Shown here piece after piece: positions 43,924 through 49,996 of a stretch of 59,873 nucleotides of DNA. Position 1 is the stretch's first letter; each line of letters opens with the position of its first letter. The notes under the pieces were generated by a model, which was given only the letters and a program-made list of their open reading frames with translations, made no database searches and was not told where the DNA came from. The stretch comes from CAIVAT01 sp964455285 (GTDB taxonomy: Bacteria > Bacteroidota > Bacteroidia > Bacteroidales > FEN-979): assembly GCA_964455285.1 (NCBI GenBank), contig CAYVVG010000019.1:1-59873 (forward strand). The letters run 5' to 3'. The position numbers were made by a program, and so were the translations under genes.

Positions 43924-44835
43924 TTAGTCACCGTCGTTGTACTTGGGGTATCGGCTTGTAATGTACCGGCCACCGCCAGTCCCGGTTATATAAAAACATC
44001 CAACCGTTCGGTGCAAGTCTCCGAAAATATCATAGTAGGAAATATACACAAACTGATAGAGGGTGTCTCTGCCAATATAAATGTTGGAAAATGTTTTGTC
44101 GGTTACGCTTTCAGATATTTTACTGATAAACAAAAGGCTGTCTCCTATTTGGTTCCCCTGCGAAAAACTTCCAATCCACGGGGATTTACTCCAGTCAAAG
44201 AGATTGTTCCCAATAGCATCCATCATAAACAAACAAGTATCACATCCGCCAAATGGAGCAATGCTACGGGCCGGTGTTTTACCAGTATTCATTATTTCAA
44301 ACCACCATATTGTTCGATTCCTGTCCAGCAATTTGCATCCATAACTCTTAATCGACAGGTACGCCCTCAGTTCGCGCTTGGTGTTCCGATCCCGGGCCAG
44401 CGTATCCTTGATGGTCATAATGCTGTCCATCGAGGCGGAGGCAACGGACTTAGCATAGGCCAATTTGGTAATATACAACGCCTGCCTGGTCAGTTTGTTG
44501 GCAGAATCAGTTCTTTTCAAGGCTTCATCGGTCGCCCACTTTTGTTGCTGAAAGGAGTAGTAAAAGAGGATCAGAGTTATAAGTGTGATAATGGCGAGAG
44601 CAGACTGGATAATAACCCCAGCCCGGTCGTATCTTCTTGGGATGCGGTTGAAAGAGTACTGACAAAGTACCTTATAATCGCCGAATGTTGTTTCCTGGTT
44701 GGAGCCCTGCTTATCGTTGATGGCCTTATCTACCTGTTGGAGGGGAGGGGCTGGCTGGTTCGCAATAAGTTTGCCTTGGTCGTCTGCCTTATCCTTTCCG
44801 CCGGTGTCATTGCCCTTGGGTTCTGGATTTTCCAC
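43924..44835 (-). CDS. Hypothetical single-span membrane protein (cargo)
   Basis: 303 aa, family not recognised. Residues 1-60 are hydrophilic (rich in Lys, Asp, Gln). One clear membrane helix lies at about 72-93 (VIIQSALAIITLITLILFYYSF), followed by a charged, probably helical stretch (about 95-160). A C-terminal beta-rich domain contains RAYLSIKSYG and FEIMNTGKTPARSI. This last pattern (RAYL... then N-x-G-x-TPA) recurs in many bacterial membrane-anchored proteins of unknown function. The soluble domain would face the periplasm if the N-terminus is cytoplasmic. The gene ends 11 bp inside the left inverted repeat, so it belongs to the element. It has no close operon partner; a 350-bp gap separates it from the DUF262 gene. 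A role in defence or in element maintenance is open. Confidence 0.75.
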   Translation of the reverse strand: MENPEPKGNDTGGKDKADDQGKLIANQPAPPLQQVDKAINDKQGSNQETTFGDYKVLCQYSFNRIPRRYDRAGVIIQSALAIITLITLILFYYSFQQQKWATDEALKRTDSANKLTRQALYITKLAYAKSVASASMDSIMTIKDTLARDRNTKRELRAYLSIKSYGCKLLDRNRTIWWFEIMNTGKTPARSIAPFGGCDTCLFMMDAIGNNLFDWSKSPWIGSFSQGNQIGDSLLFISKISESVTDKTFSNIYIGRDTLYQFVYISYYDIFGDLHRTVGCFYITGTGGGRYITSRYPKYNDGD

Positions 44836-44896
44836 ACTAACACATATTTGTTATAGCAATATTACAAAACATATCACCACTATAAAAACAAAAAGT

Positions 44897-45177
44897 ATGG
44901 AAGAAAAAAAGCATGTCGTGTTAGCGACGAGATTTCACCGGAACGTAAGCGCAAGCGGTTGTTGCTACTAATAGCACGCGAAATATGCCAGGAAGAAATG
45001 ACGATACCACCCCCCCCGTGGTCTATTGAGGCATGTAAGCGCGTTATTACCGGGATAAATATGTTATGCGAAGGTTATTGGGATATTAATGGGGATTGGT
45101 GGGACGCCAGGGAATACATCACCGACAGGGGGGCGCATCGCTTACCCAAGAAAGCATCAACACCGTCTAATACTTGA
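44897..45177 (+). other. Possible small gene with a frameshift at A AAA AAG (93 aa if shifted -1)
   Basis: ATG 44897 opens a frame that soon stops, but A AAA AAG at 44905-44911 is in exact phase for -1 slippage. The -1 frame then stays open for 88 codons to 45177 and looks protein-like: about 20 basic residues, then LLLLIAREICQEE, WSIEACKRVITGINML and GYWDINGDWWDAREYI. It could be programmed frameshifting, a one-base-deleted pseudogene or chance. It occupies most of the 350-bp gap 44836-45186, in which I see nothing else. The family is not recognised. Confidence 0.35.
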
Positions 45178-45186
45178 TAATGGGAT

Positions 45187-46254
45187 TTATCTATTCCCCT
45201 TACTACTATTACACGGGCGGCACAATAATTCTGCGTTAGAAAGAACGGTTCTACCCCCTTTAGACCATGGTGGATCTTTATGATCTACCGTTAATTCATC
45301 TTCATTAAAATGCTGATTACATTTATCACATTTATACATGTTGTTCACCGGATCCCTCATTTTTATAAGTTCTGCCTTGTCCTCTTTGGTGAAAAAACGT
45401 TTTTTATCTACTCTATAATCTCCAATTATTCCTACTATAATAGCCTCAATATCTAAATCCGTTGAATTTGATAACTTATAATAATCACTCTTAATATAAT
45501 CATTACAATCCTTTAAAATCATATCTCTTTTGTCTCTTAATCTGCTTTTGTCCGGGAAAAATTTAGTTGAAAGCCTAAACCTCAAATCAAGTTTAATTTT
45601 TGTTTTATCTGTAAATATATCCTTAATAAATCTGATATACGGACTTATAAATTTTTGATCCAATTCGAATGAAACGCATTGATTTGTTTTTACATATTCG
45701 TCTATTTTATTAGCAGATTTTAATGCCAAAATCCATTTTAATATTGTTATTTGATTTTTCCCACGGGAATTTGCACCCAATACATTAATAACGTATTTGT
45801 CTCTACTAACAAATTCTGTAAGCCCATCCAAATAATCCCCATGATATAGCCCATTCAATACTTCGTATGTTGAAAGCGGGACGCCAAGGGTATTAATTCT
45901 TCTAAATATTTCCCTTCTGAGATGATCCGTTCCTGTGCATTCAATGATACACAATTCAGTATTGCAAATTTTTTCCTGAATTTCCACATTAATTTGTTTC
46001 CATAATTTCCCATCGTATTCAATGTCATTTTGAAAAAATCGCTTAATGGCTTCTATTCTTTGCTTACCATCTAGAACCTCCAATATGTCGTTATCGTTTC
46101 TCCACAAATAGAATGCTGGAAGGGGGACACTATTAACAATACTATCAATAACAAGTTCTTGTTTTTTTGTGTCATAGACAATTTCACGTTGAAGTTCTAT
46201 GTCGCTTATTATTCTACCATTATTTAAAAAATCATACAGTTCTTTTACCTTCAT
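45187..46254 (-). CDS. DUF262 (ParB/Srx-like NTPase) protein with C-terminal HNH nuclease domain
   Basis: 355 aa. The N-terminal DUF262 domain shows LQREIVYD (about residue 21), the DGKQR motif (62-66) and FRRINTLGVPLS; in this family DGQQR belongs to the nucleotide-binding site. The C-terminus (about 308-355) is an HNH/McrA-like zinc nuclease: CDKC, VDHKDPPWSKGG, then LCRPCNSSKGNR. DUF262 plus an HNH-type nuclease is the layout of GmrSD-like restriction enzymes and of the phosphorothioate-sensing SspE, although those use DUF1524 rather than this classic HNH. It starts 19 bp after the adenine methyltransferase stop, so the two are probably one operon and work together. The gene is AT-rich, unlike the host. 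I infer a nucleotide-dependent DNA nuclease acting on foreign DNA; whether methylation protects or triggers cannot be told. Confidence 0.82.
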   Translation of the reverse strand: MKVKELYDFLNNGRIISDIELQREIVYDTKKQELVIDSIVNSVPLPAFYLWRNDNDILEVLDGKQRIEAIKRFFQNDIEYDGKLWKQINVEIQEKICNTELCIIECTGTDHLRREIFRRINTLGVPLSTYEVLNGLYHGDYLDGLTEFVSRDKYVINVLGANSRGKNQITILKWILALKSANKIDEYVKTNQCVSFELDQKFISPYIRFIKDIFTDKTKIKLDLRFRLSTKFFPDKSRLRDKRDMILKDCNDYIKSDYYKLSNSTDLDIEAIIVGIIGDYRVDKKRFFTKEDKAELIKMRDPVNNMYKCDKCNQHFNEDELTVDHKDPPWSKGGRTVLSNAELLCRPCNSSKGNR

Positions 46255-46273
46255 ATTATAAATGTTAATATGT

Positions 46274-47275
46274 TTATTTTTTACGAATTACCATTTTACC
46301 AAATAACCTTTTGAATGATCCATCTTTACCTTGCAAGTAAAATGCGGGTCCTCCTTTTAAATTCTTAGGTATGTGATTAGGCATTTTACCAGCAACTGCC
46401 CCACTAAGACCAACAATTTCAAACTGATCTGGATTATATTTCTGTAAAAATGTTAGCGGAACTCCCATTAGACCATCATAGTCATATGGAATGAGTGTTG
46501 TTTTCTTTACATCGATTGCAGCGTAGTTATAATAGTTGGGGTTATTATTTGGATCATAATTTTCAGTTAAAATCATTCTTTTATGACGATAAGATACATC
46601 TAAATTGGTAAACCAACAACAAGACCGTGGCAAATTGTGATTCCTTGGTAAAATTGTTCCATCGCTTTTGATGAATCCAGTAAGATGATAGTGGTAGCCC
46701 ATCCACATTTCATTGTTCATTATATGTGGGAACACGCTCTTATATCCTATTGCCGTTTGAGGACCAATAATTAGAAATTGTAATTTATTCTTAAACATGG
46801 TATCAATAAATTCAATAAATTCACTAAAAGGGGGATTAGTAATAACTAAATCATATTTTGAATAGTCTATGTCCTGAAATCTAACACCCTCTTGACTTGA
46901 GGGATTATACCCACTGACCGAAATAGAAGTTATGCCATAATCATCGGCATGTGCAATTAGAAATTTAACGAAGTTACACTTAACTTGATTTAGATCTTTT
47001 TCAATTTTTTCAGAACTGTTTTCAATATCAACCTCTTTAATAGAACCAGAAACAAACAATTTTGATGAAACAACATCAGTTTTCTTCTTAAAAACAACGC
47101 TTTCAAAAAAACTTTCATCCCAATCACAGGGGCAAATTATTCTCCTACCCTGTAGTTGTTGTTTATATAATGGTATTTCAGCCGCAATATCACTATATAG
47201 TGTATAATATTCGTCATCTTTTTTCTTATTGGCATTATTTAACCTTTCGACTCGTTTGATGTTTTTATCGTTCAT
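46274..47275 (-). CDS. EcoRI-like adenine-specific DNA methyltransferase
   Basis: 333 aa from ATG 47275. An in-frame start at 47299 falls at the predicted -7 box and is rejected. It resembles M.EcoRI: DDEYYTLYSDIAAEI near residues 20-35 (DEFYTQY... in the family), IICPCDWDESFF at the position of the SAM-binding CNCDDP motif, and NPPF at 147-150, the N6-adenine methyltransferase catalytic motif. The length is normal for the family. It is followed 19 bp later by the DUF262-HNH gene, and no typical type II endonuclease gene is nearby. Base composition is strongly AT-rich. EcoRI-like methylases occur both in type II systems and alone in phages and mobile DNA. The recognition site cannot be read from sequence. 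Confidence 0.88.
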   Translation of the reverse strand: MNDKNIKRVERLNNANKKKDDEYYTLYSDIAAEIPLYKQQLQGRRIICPCDWDESFFESVVFKKKTDVVSSKLFVSGSIKEVDIENSSEKIEKDLNQVKCNFVKFLIAHADDYGITSISVSGYNPSSQEGVRFQDIDYSKYDLVITNPPFSEFIEFIDTMFKNKLQFLIIGPQTAIGYKSVFPHIMNNEMWMGYHYHLTGFIKSDGTILPRNHNLPRSCCWFTNLDVSYRHKRMILTENYDPNNNPNYYNYAAIDVKKTTLIPYDYDGLMGVPLTFLQKYNPDQFEIVGLSGAVAGKMPNHIPKNLKGGPAFYLQGKDGSFKRLFGKMVIRKK

Positions 47276-47296
47276 ATAAATCAATGTAGATTGCAG

Positions 47297-47304
47297 CAAA
47301 GATA
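47297..47304 (-). promoter_or_regulatory. Probable -7 box of the methyltransferase/DUF262-HNH operon
   Basis: TATCTTTG on the minus strand fits TAnnTTTG. It lies 22 bp before ATG 47275, just past the 3' end of the transposase gene. No well-spaced -33 TTG was found, so strength is uncertain. It suggests the pair is transcribed independently of the transposase. Confidence 0.45.
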
Positions 47305-47323
47305 TACAACAATTTGATCTGCT

Positions 47324-48139
47324 CTATATCAACCTCACCAAATCCCCCACCTCCCAAATATCCTTCGTCAACCCCGCCTCCATCGCCGGAGTGACCCGGA
47401 GCGTCTTGTGGATCTTGCAGTAGTTATAGTACATGAAATGCAGGGCGATGGCAAGGCAATGGTTCTCGATCTTCTTTGAGAATCCGTTAGTCAGGCGGGT
47501 AAACCGGCGCATGTGCATCCGCATTGTGAGGTTCTGCCGTTCGATGTAGCTGGTGGAGATATGCTTTGTTTCCGGGTTCCCCTTGATGATCTTTGTTTCC
47601 CCGCCCACACAGACCGGGGGGCTGTACTTCCTATCGGGTCCAACGTTGGGATCGGGCCCGTACATCTTGATCAGTTGGGCATAGTCGATCTTCGCTCCGA
47701 ACGTGTTTTCAACAGCTTCCAGGTAGGCTGTATTTCCGTCTGTTGTCAGTTGGACCCGGTTAGTTAACCGCCTGGATACGTCCTCCATGAAATATTCCGC
47801 TGCGCCTGCATCCCTGGCTCCGACAAACCACGAAACAACGAGCCGGGTGTCCGCGTCGATCCCTACCCATGTCCATATATCTCCGCCCTCCTGACCTTCC
47901 GGCAGGTTCTTCTGTTTAGCATAGACGAACGACCAGATTTCATCGCATTGGATACGGCGGGTTTGTAGGCCCTTCACGTTCTCATCGTGAAACTTCAAAC
48001 AGGCTGCGCCCAGATCAACGAGCAGTTTGGTGACGGTGTTGATCGAAATACCGGTGATCCTGGTAATGGCCCTCAGACTATTGCCCTCAACGAGCAGGCT
48101 GGCTATCTGTACTCTCTTTTCAAACGGTAAGACGTTCAT
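47324..48139 (-). CDS. IS1-family transposase
   Basis: 271 aa in a single frame. The N-terminal helix-turn-helix region (NSLRAITRITGISINTVTKLLVDLG, about residues 20-44) resembles the InsA part of IS1, and the rest is an IS1-type DDE domain. Likely catalytic residues are D66 (QCDEIWSFV), D134 (TTDGNTAYL) and E200 (YIERQNLTMR). HFMYYNYCKIHKTLRVTPAMEAG is the usual IS1 C-terminal region. Unlike IS1 itself, no frameshift is needed. The reading frame is undamaged and has its own promoter, so the element may still be active. It sits in the middle of the 5.6-kb element rather than near an end. Confidence 0.93.
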   Translation of the reverse strand: MNVLPFEKRVQIASLLVEGNSLRAITRITGISINTVTKLLVDLGAACLKFHDENVKGLQTRRIQCDEIWSFVYAKQKNLPEGQEGGDIWTWVGIDADTRLVVSWFVGARDAGAAEYFMEDVSRRLTNRVQLTTDGNTAYLEAVENTFGAKIDYAQLIKMYGPDPNVGPDRKYSPPVCVGGETKIIKGNPETKHISTSYIERQNLTMRMHMRRFTRLTNGFSKKIENHCLAIALHFMYYNYCKIHKTLRVTPAMEAGLTKDIWEVGDLVRLI

Positions 48140-48159
48140 ATCTGCAAAGATTTACTCTG

Positions 48160-48190
48160 CAAATATACAACATTATACTTGAGTTGTCAA
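48160..48190 (-). promoter_or_regulatory. Transposase promoter (TTG-N20-TATATTTG)
   Basis: On the minus strand TTG (48190-48188), a 20-bp spacer and TATATTTG (48167-48160), an excellent Bacteroidota promoter. Transcription would start near 48153, a short leader before ATG 48139. Confidence 0.75.
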
Positions 48191-48239
48191 GCATAAAGTT
48201 CAGTAATACGGTAAAGATCCAAATTATTTTTACCGTTTT

Positions 48240-48271
48240 TTGACTTATTAACAATTTATATAGTATATTTG
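48240..48271 (+). promoter_or_regulatory. Promoter for the DUF3825 gene (TTG-N21-TATATTTG)
   Basis: TTG at 48240-48242, a 21-bp spacer, TATATTTG at 48264-48271. It is divergent from the transposase promoter. The resulting leader of about 150 nt contains a tiny open frame and a terminator before ATG 48430. Confidence 0.65.
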
Positions 48272-48292
48272 CAGCGTAGTTTTAAAACACAA

Positions 48293-48340
48293 ATGAACAA
48301 GGCACTTAACGAACCCCAAACCAAATCAAGTCACAACTGA
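48293..48340 (+). CDS. Possible 15-aa leader peptide
   Basis: ATG AAC AAG ... TGA encodes MNKALNEPQTKSSHN. It begins about 20 nt after the predicted transcription start and lies upstream of a terminator hairpin. It is not rich in any single amino acid, so classic attenuation by a charged-tRNA level is not obvious. It may be chance. Confidence 0.3.
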   Translation: MNKALNEPQTKSSHN

Positions 48341-48374
48341 GCCTTTAACAACTAGAGAAAAAAAGACTTAATAC

Positions 48375-48406
48375 GCAAAAGCCCTGTAACCGGGGCTTTT
48401 GCTTTT
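48375..48406 (+). terminator. Intrinsic terminator in the leader of the DUF3825 gene
   Basis: GCAAAAGCCC pairs with GGGCTTTTGC (10-bp stem, 8-nt loop), followed by TTTTG. It lies between the promoter at 48240 and ATG 48430, so it should stop most transcripts unless antitermination occurs. Confidence 0.75.
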
Positions 48407-48429
48407 GTGTTCAATAACAATTTTGCCCC

Positions 48430-49227
48430 ATGAAAACAAATGCACACGAAGAACGAAAGAAAAACCCACTATTTGAGTTTGCATATCTTGGGAAAATCGA
48501 AGAAACCCTATTAGCACTCAAAGAATTAGCTATGCCAGAACGCTGGGAATATGTGAATGCTGCCAACACTAAGCCATTCCCAATTTTATTCAGCTACTTG
48601 GTTCATACATTTATAAGATTGAGAGAAGAAAATAAAATTCTAAGAGCTGAAAAGTATGTGTCTTTCAACACGGGGCTGATAACTCCCAACCAAGAGGAAA
48701 TTTTTATGGTATTTAAAGAAAGGCCAGATTCAACTGAACTCTATTTTTTAGAATTTTGTAAGGAAAGCGGAAGAAACATGGCGCGGTTCAGCCCACTACC
48801 AGAACGCCCTGTTTATTTTAAAGACGTTTCTGAGTTGTTTTATGATTACAAACTTCCCATAAGGGTGAACGTTGACCATATTGTTGATGACGAAGAGAAC
48901 TTCTCTCGGTTTCCTAGTGCAATTCGTGGTTTACCAAAACATCAACTTGTAAATACATTTCGTGGGGCTATTGATCACGCTATAAAAAGAATACAGAGGA
49001 ATTACAAAACCGCGGTACCACAATATTATCGTGGGCCGAGTTTCCCTGATGGTCAATTACAATTACTCATCCCACTTTGTCTTACTGATCCACAAAAAGC
49101 TGATTTGGCGCTAGCCATATATAAAACAGGAGATACTTATGTGGGAAGGACGTGTTTAACATTAGACATGGCAATGAATAATGCCAGGCTCATCACAAAA
49201 CCTGATGATGACTGGTTAAATCCTTAA
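48430..49227 (+). CDS. DUF3825 domain protein (cargo)
   Basis: 265 aa. The whole body looks like a DUF3825 domain: KYVSFNTGLITPNQEEIF at about residues 77-94, then LQLLIPLCLTDPQKADLALAIYK, GRTCLTLDMAMNNARLI and KPDDDWL at the end. DUF3825 proteins are often joined to RNA-binding domains (cold-shock or OST-HTH/LOTUS); here the domain stands almost alone behind about 60 N-terminal residues. Its biochemical activity is unknown to me. It is the only large plus-strand gene of the element and has its own promoter, leader and terminator-like hairpin, which suggests regulated expression. It overlaps the convergent small gene at 49224-49454 by four bases. It may be a defence or accessory gene by association only. 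Confidence 0.75.
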   Translation: MKTNAHEERKKNPLFEFAYLGKIEETLLALKELAMPERWEYVNAANTKPFPILFSYLVHTFIRLREENKILRAEKYVSFNTGLITPNQEEIFMVFKERPDSTELYFLEFCKESGRNMARFSPLPERPVYFKDVSELFYDYKLPIRVNVDHIVDDEENFSRFPSAIRGLPKHQLVNTFRGAIDHAIKRIQRNYKTAVPQYYRGPSFPDGQLQLLIPLCLTDPQKADLALAIYKTGDTYVGRTCLTLDMAMNNARLITKPDDDWLNP

Positions 49228-49454
49228 TCTCCCTTCCCCCACCTCTTCTCCGCCGCCTTCTTAGCTATTTCCTTGCGTCGTTCCGGGGTTAACGCCTCCG
49301 CCCTGGCCTTGCCGCCTTTCAGCCCTCCTAATCGCCCCAATTCTACCGCTGCCTGGTTCTTCGTGCTGGCCGGTTCCTGGATCTCACCGGTTGCAAGGTC
49401 CACGATCATCCGGGCCAACTGGTTCGGGTCGCGGGGTCTTCGTATCTTTGTCAT
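49224..49454 (-). CDS. Small basic hypothetical protein (GLKGGKARA motif)
   Basis: 76 aa from ATG 49454; an upstream TTG at 49472 overlaps the -7 box and is rejected. It is highly charged, with an N-terminal stretch of Arg/Pro, a central AAVELGRLGGLKGGKARA and a C-terminal helical LTPERRKEIAKKAAEKRWG. Short proteins of this kind are found on mobile DNA in many bacteria; I know no proven function. The Lys/Arg content suggests nucleic-acid binding. Its promoter lies just inside the right inverted repeat. Confidence 0.7.
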   Translation of the reverse strand: MTKIRRPRDPNQLARMIVDLATGEIQEPASTKNQAAVELGRLGGLKGGKARAEALTPERRKEIAKKAAEKRWGKGD

Positions 49455-49469
49455 GGGTTGTGATTTTCG

Positions 49470-49500
49470 CAAAGATACACCTTCTTGATCGGTTAAGCAA
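49470..49500 (-). promoter_or_regulatory. Promoter at the right end of the element (TTG-N20-TATCTTTG)
   Basis: On the minus strand TTG (49500-49498), a 20-bp spacer and TATCTTTG (49477-49470), 16 bp before ATG 49454. It starts only 10 bp inside the right inverted repeat. Confidence 0.75.
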
Positions 49501-49526
49501 GGGGAAATTCAAACTGAGACACTACC

Positions 49527-49534
49527 GAGCCAGG
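49527..49534. repeat. Target-site duplication, right copy (GAGCCAGG)
   Basis: Exact copy of 43889-43896, directly outside the right inverted repeat. Confidence 0.9.
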
Positions 49535-49946
49535 GGTTGTTCTCTTTCCGGATCAGCCTCTCCTTTTCCCGGTCGTGCCCCGGGGCAGGTGCCGCCAGTG
49601 CCTCCGGCCGGCCGGTCCGCATCTTGAACCTTCCCTGGCCGGTGTCGAACAGGCGCACTGTTTCGACGGTGGTGAAAAGATCGGCGTTCAGGAAATCCTT
49701 TTCGAGTGCGATCCTTACCTGCCCGATCCCTTCGGGAGGGGCGAAATTCTTCGTGATGTCCTGGGTCGGGTACCGCAACACGAATTTCAACATCAGCGTT
49801 TTCCGGATCTCTGCCGGGGCAACGATGATCCGCTGAAGTTCTGCGGTCGAGTCGCGCCGGTTGCTGAGAACCAGCTTGACCAGGGATTTTTCGCGGATCG
49901 CCGCATCAACCTTTTCCAAAAACACCTCTGTCCTGCGCTTTTCCAT
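49527..49946 (-). pseudogene. N-terminal half of interrupted SAM-dependent methyltransferase gene
   Basis: 140 codons from ATG 49946 up to the insertion. The domain (FLEKVDAAIREKSLVKLVLSNRR, FVLRYPTQDITKNF, DLFTTVETVRL, then HDREKERLIRKENNPWL) is the N-terminal region that precedes the SAM-binding domain in the roughly 390-aa Bacteroidota methyltransferase family. After ENNPWL the frame runs into the element and stops at 49509 after six foreign codons. The catalytic half is 5.6 kb away at 43136-43896. A GTG at 49973 lies inside a GTCACGC array and is not the likely start. The truncated protein has no catalytic domain. The gene probably lay downstream of corA with a 50-bp gap. Confidence 0.9.
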
Positions 49947-49968
49947 ATAGATCTGATGAGCTTTCCTT

Positions 49969-49996
49969 GTCACGCGTCACGCGTCACGCGTCACGC
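49969..49996. repeat. GTCACGC tandem heptamers (4 perfect copies)
   Basis: Four identical GTCACGC units fill the space between the corA stop codon and the methyltransferase start. Related arrays are at 3336, 22991 and 23298. Confidence 0.9.

Larger units (their letters stand above)
43897..49526. mobile_element. 5630-bp IS1-family-like element with defence-type cargo
   Basis: The ends are perfect 17-bp inverted repeats: GGTAGTGTCTCAGTTTG at 43897-43913 and its reverse complement at 49510-49526. They start GGTAGTG, matching the GGnnnTG ends of the IS1 family. They are flanked by an 8-bp duplication (GAGCCAGG) and interrupt a methyltransferase gene. A 271-aa DDE transposase lies inside. Cargo: a membrane protein, a small frameshifted gene, DUF262-HNH, an EcoRI-like methyltransferase, DUF3825 and a small basic protein. 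Long IS1 relatives with passenger genes (ISMhu11-type) are known; this assignment is by inference. The methyltransferase/HNH part is markedly AT-rich compared with the transposase and the chromosome, so the cargo has a different origin. I saw no internal copy of the terminal repeat, so it appears to move as one unit. Confidence 0.88.

Noticed and set aside
49969..49996. CRISPR-like array
   Set aside because: Units are 7 bp and directly adjacent with no spacers; no cas genes are present.
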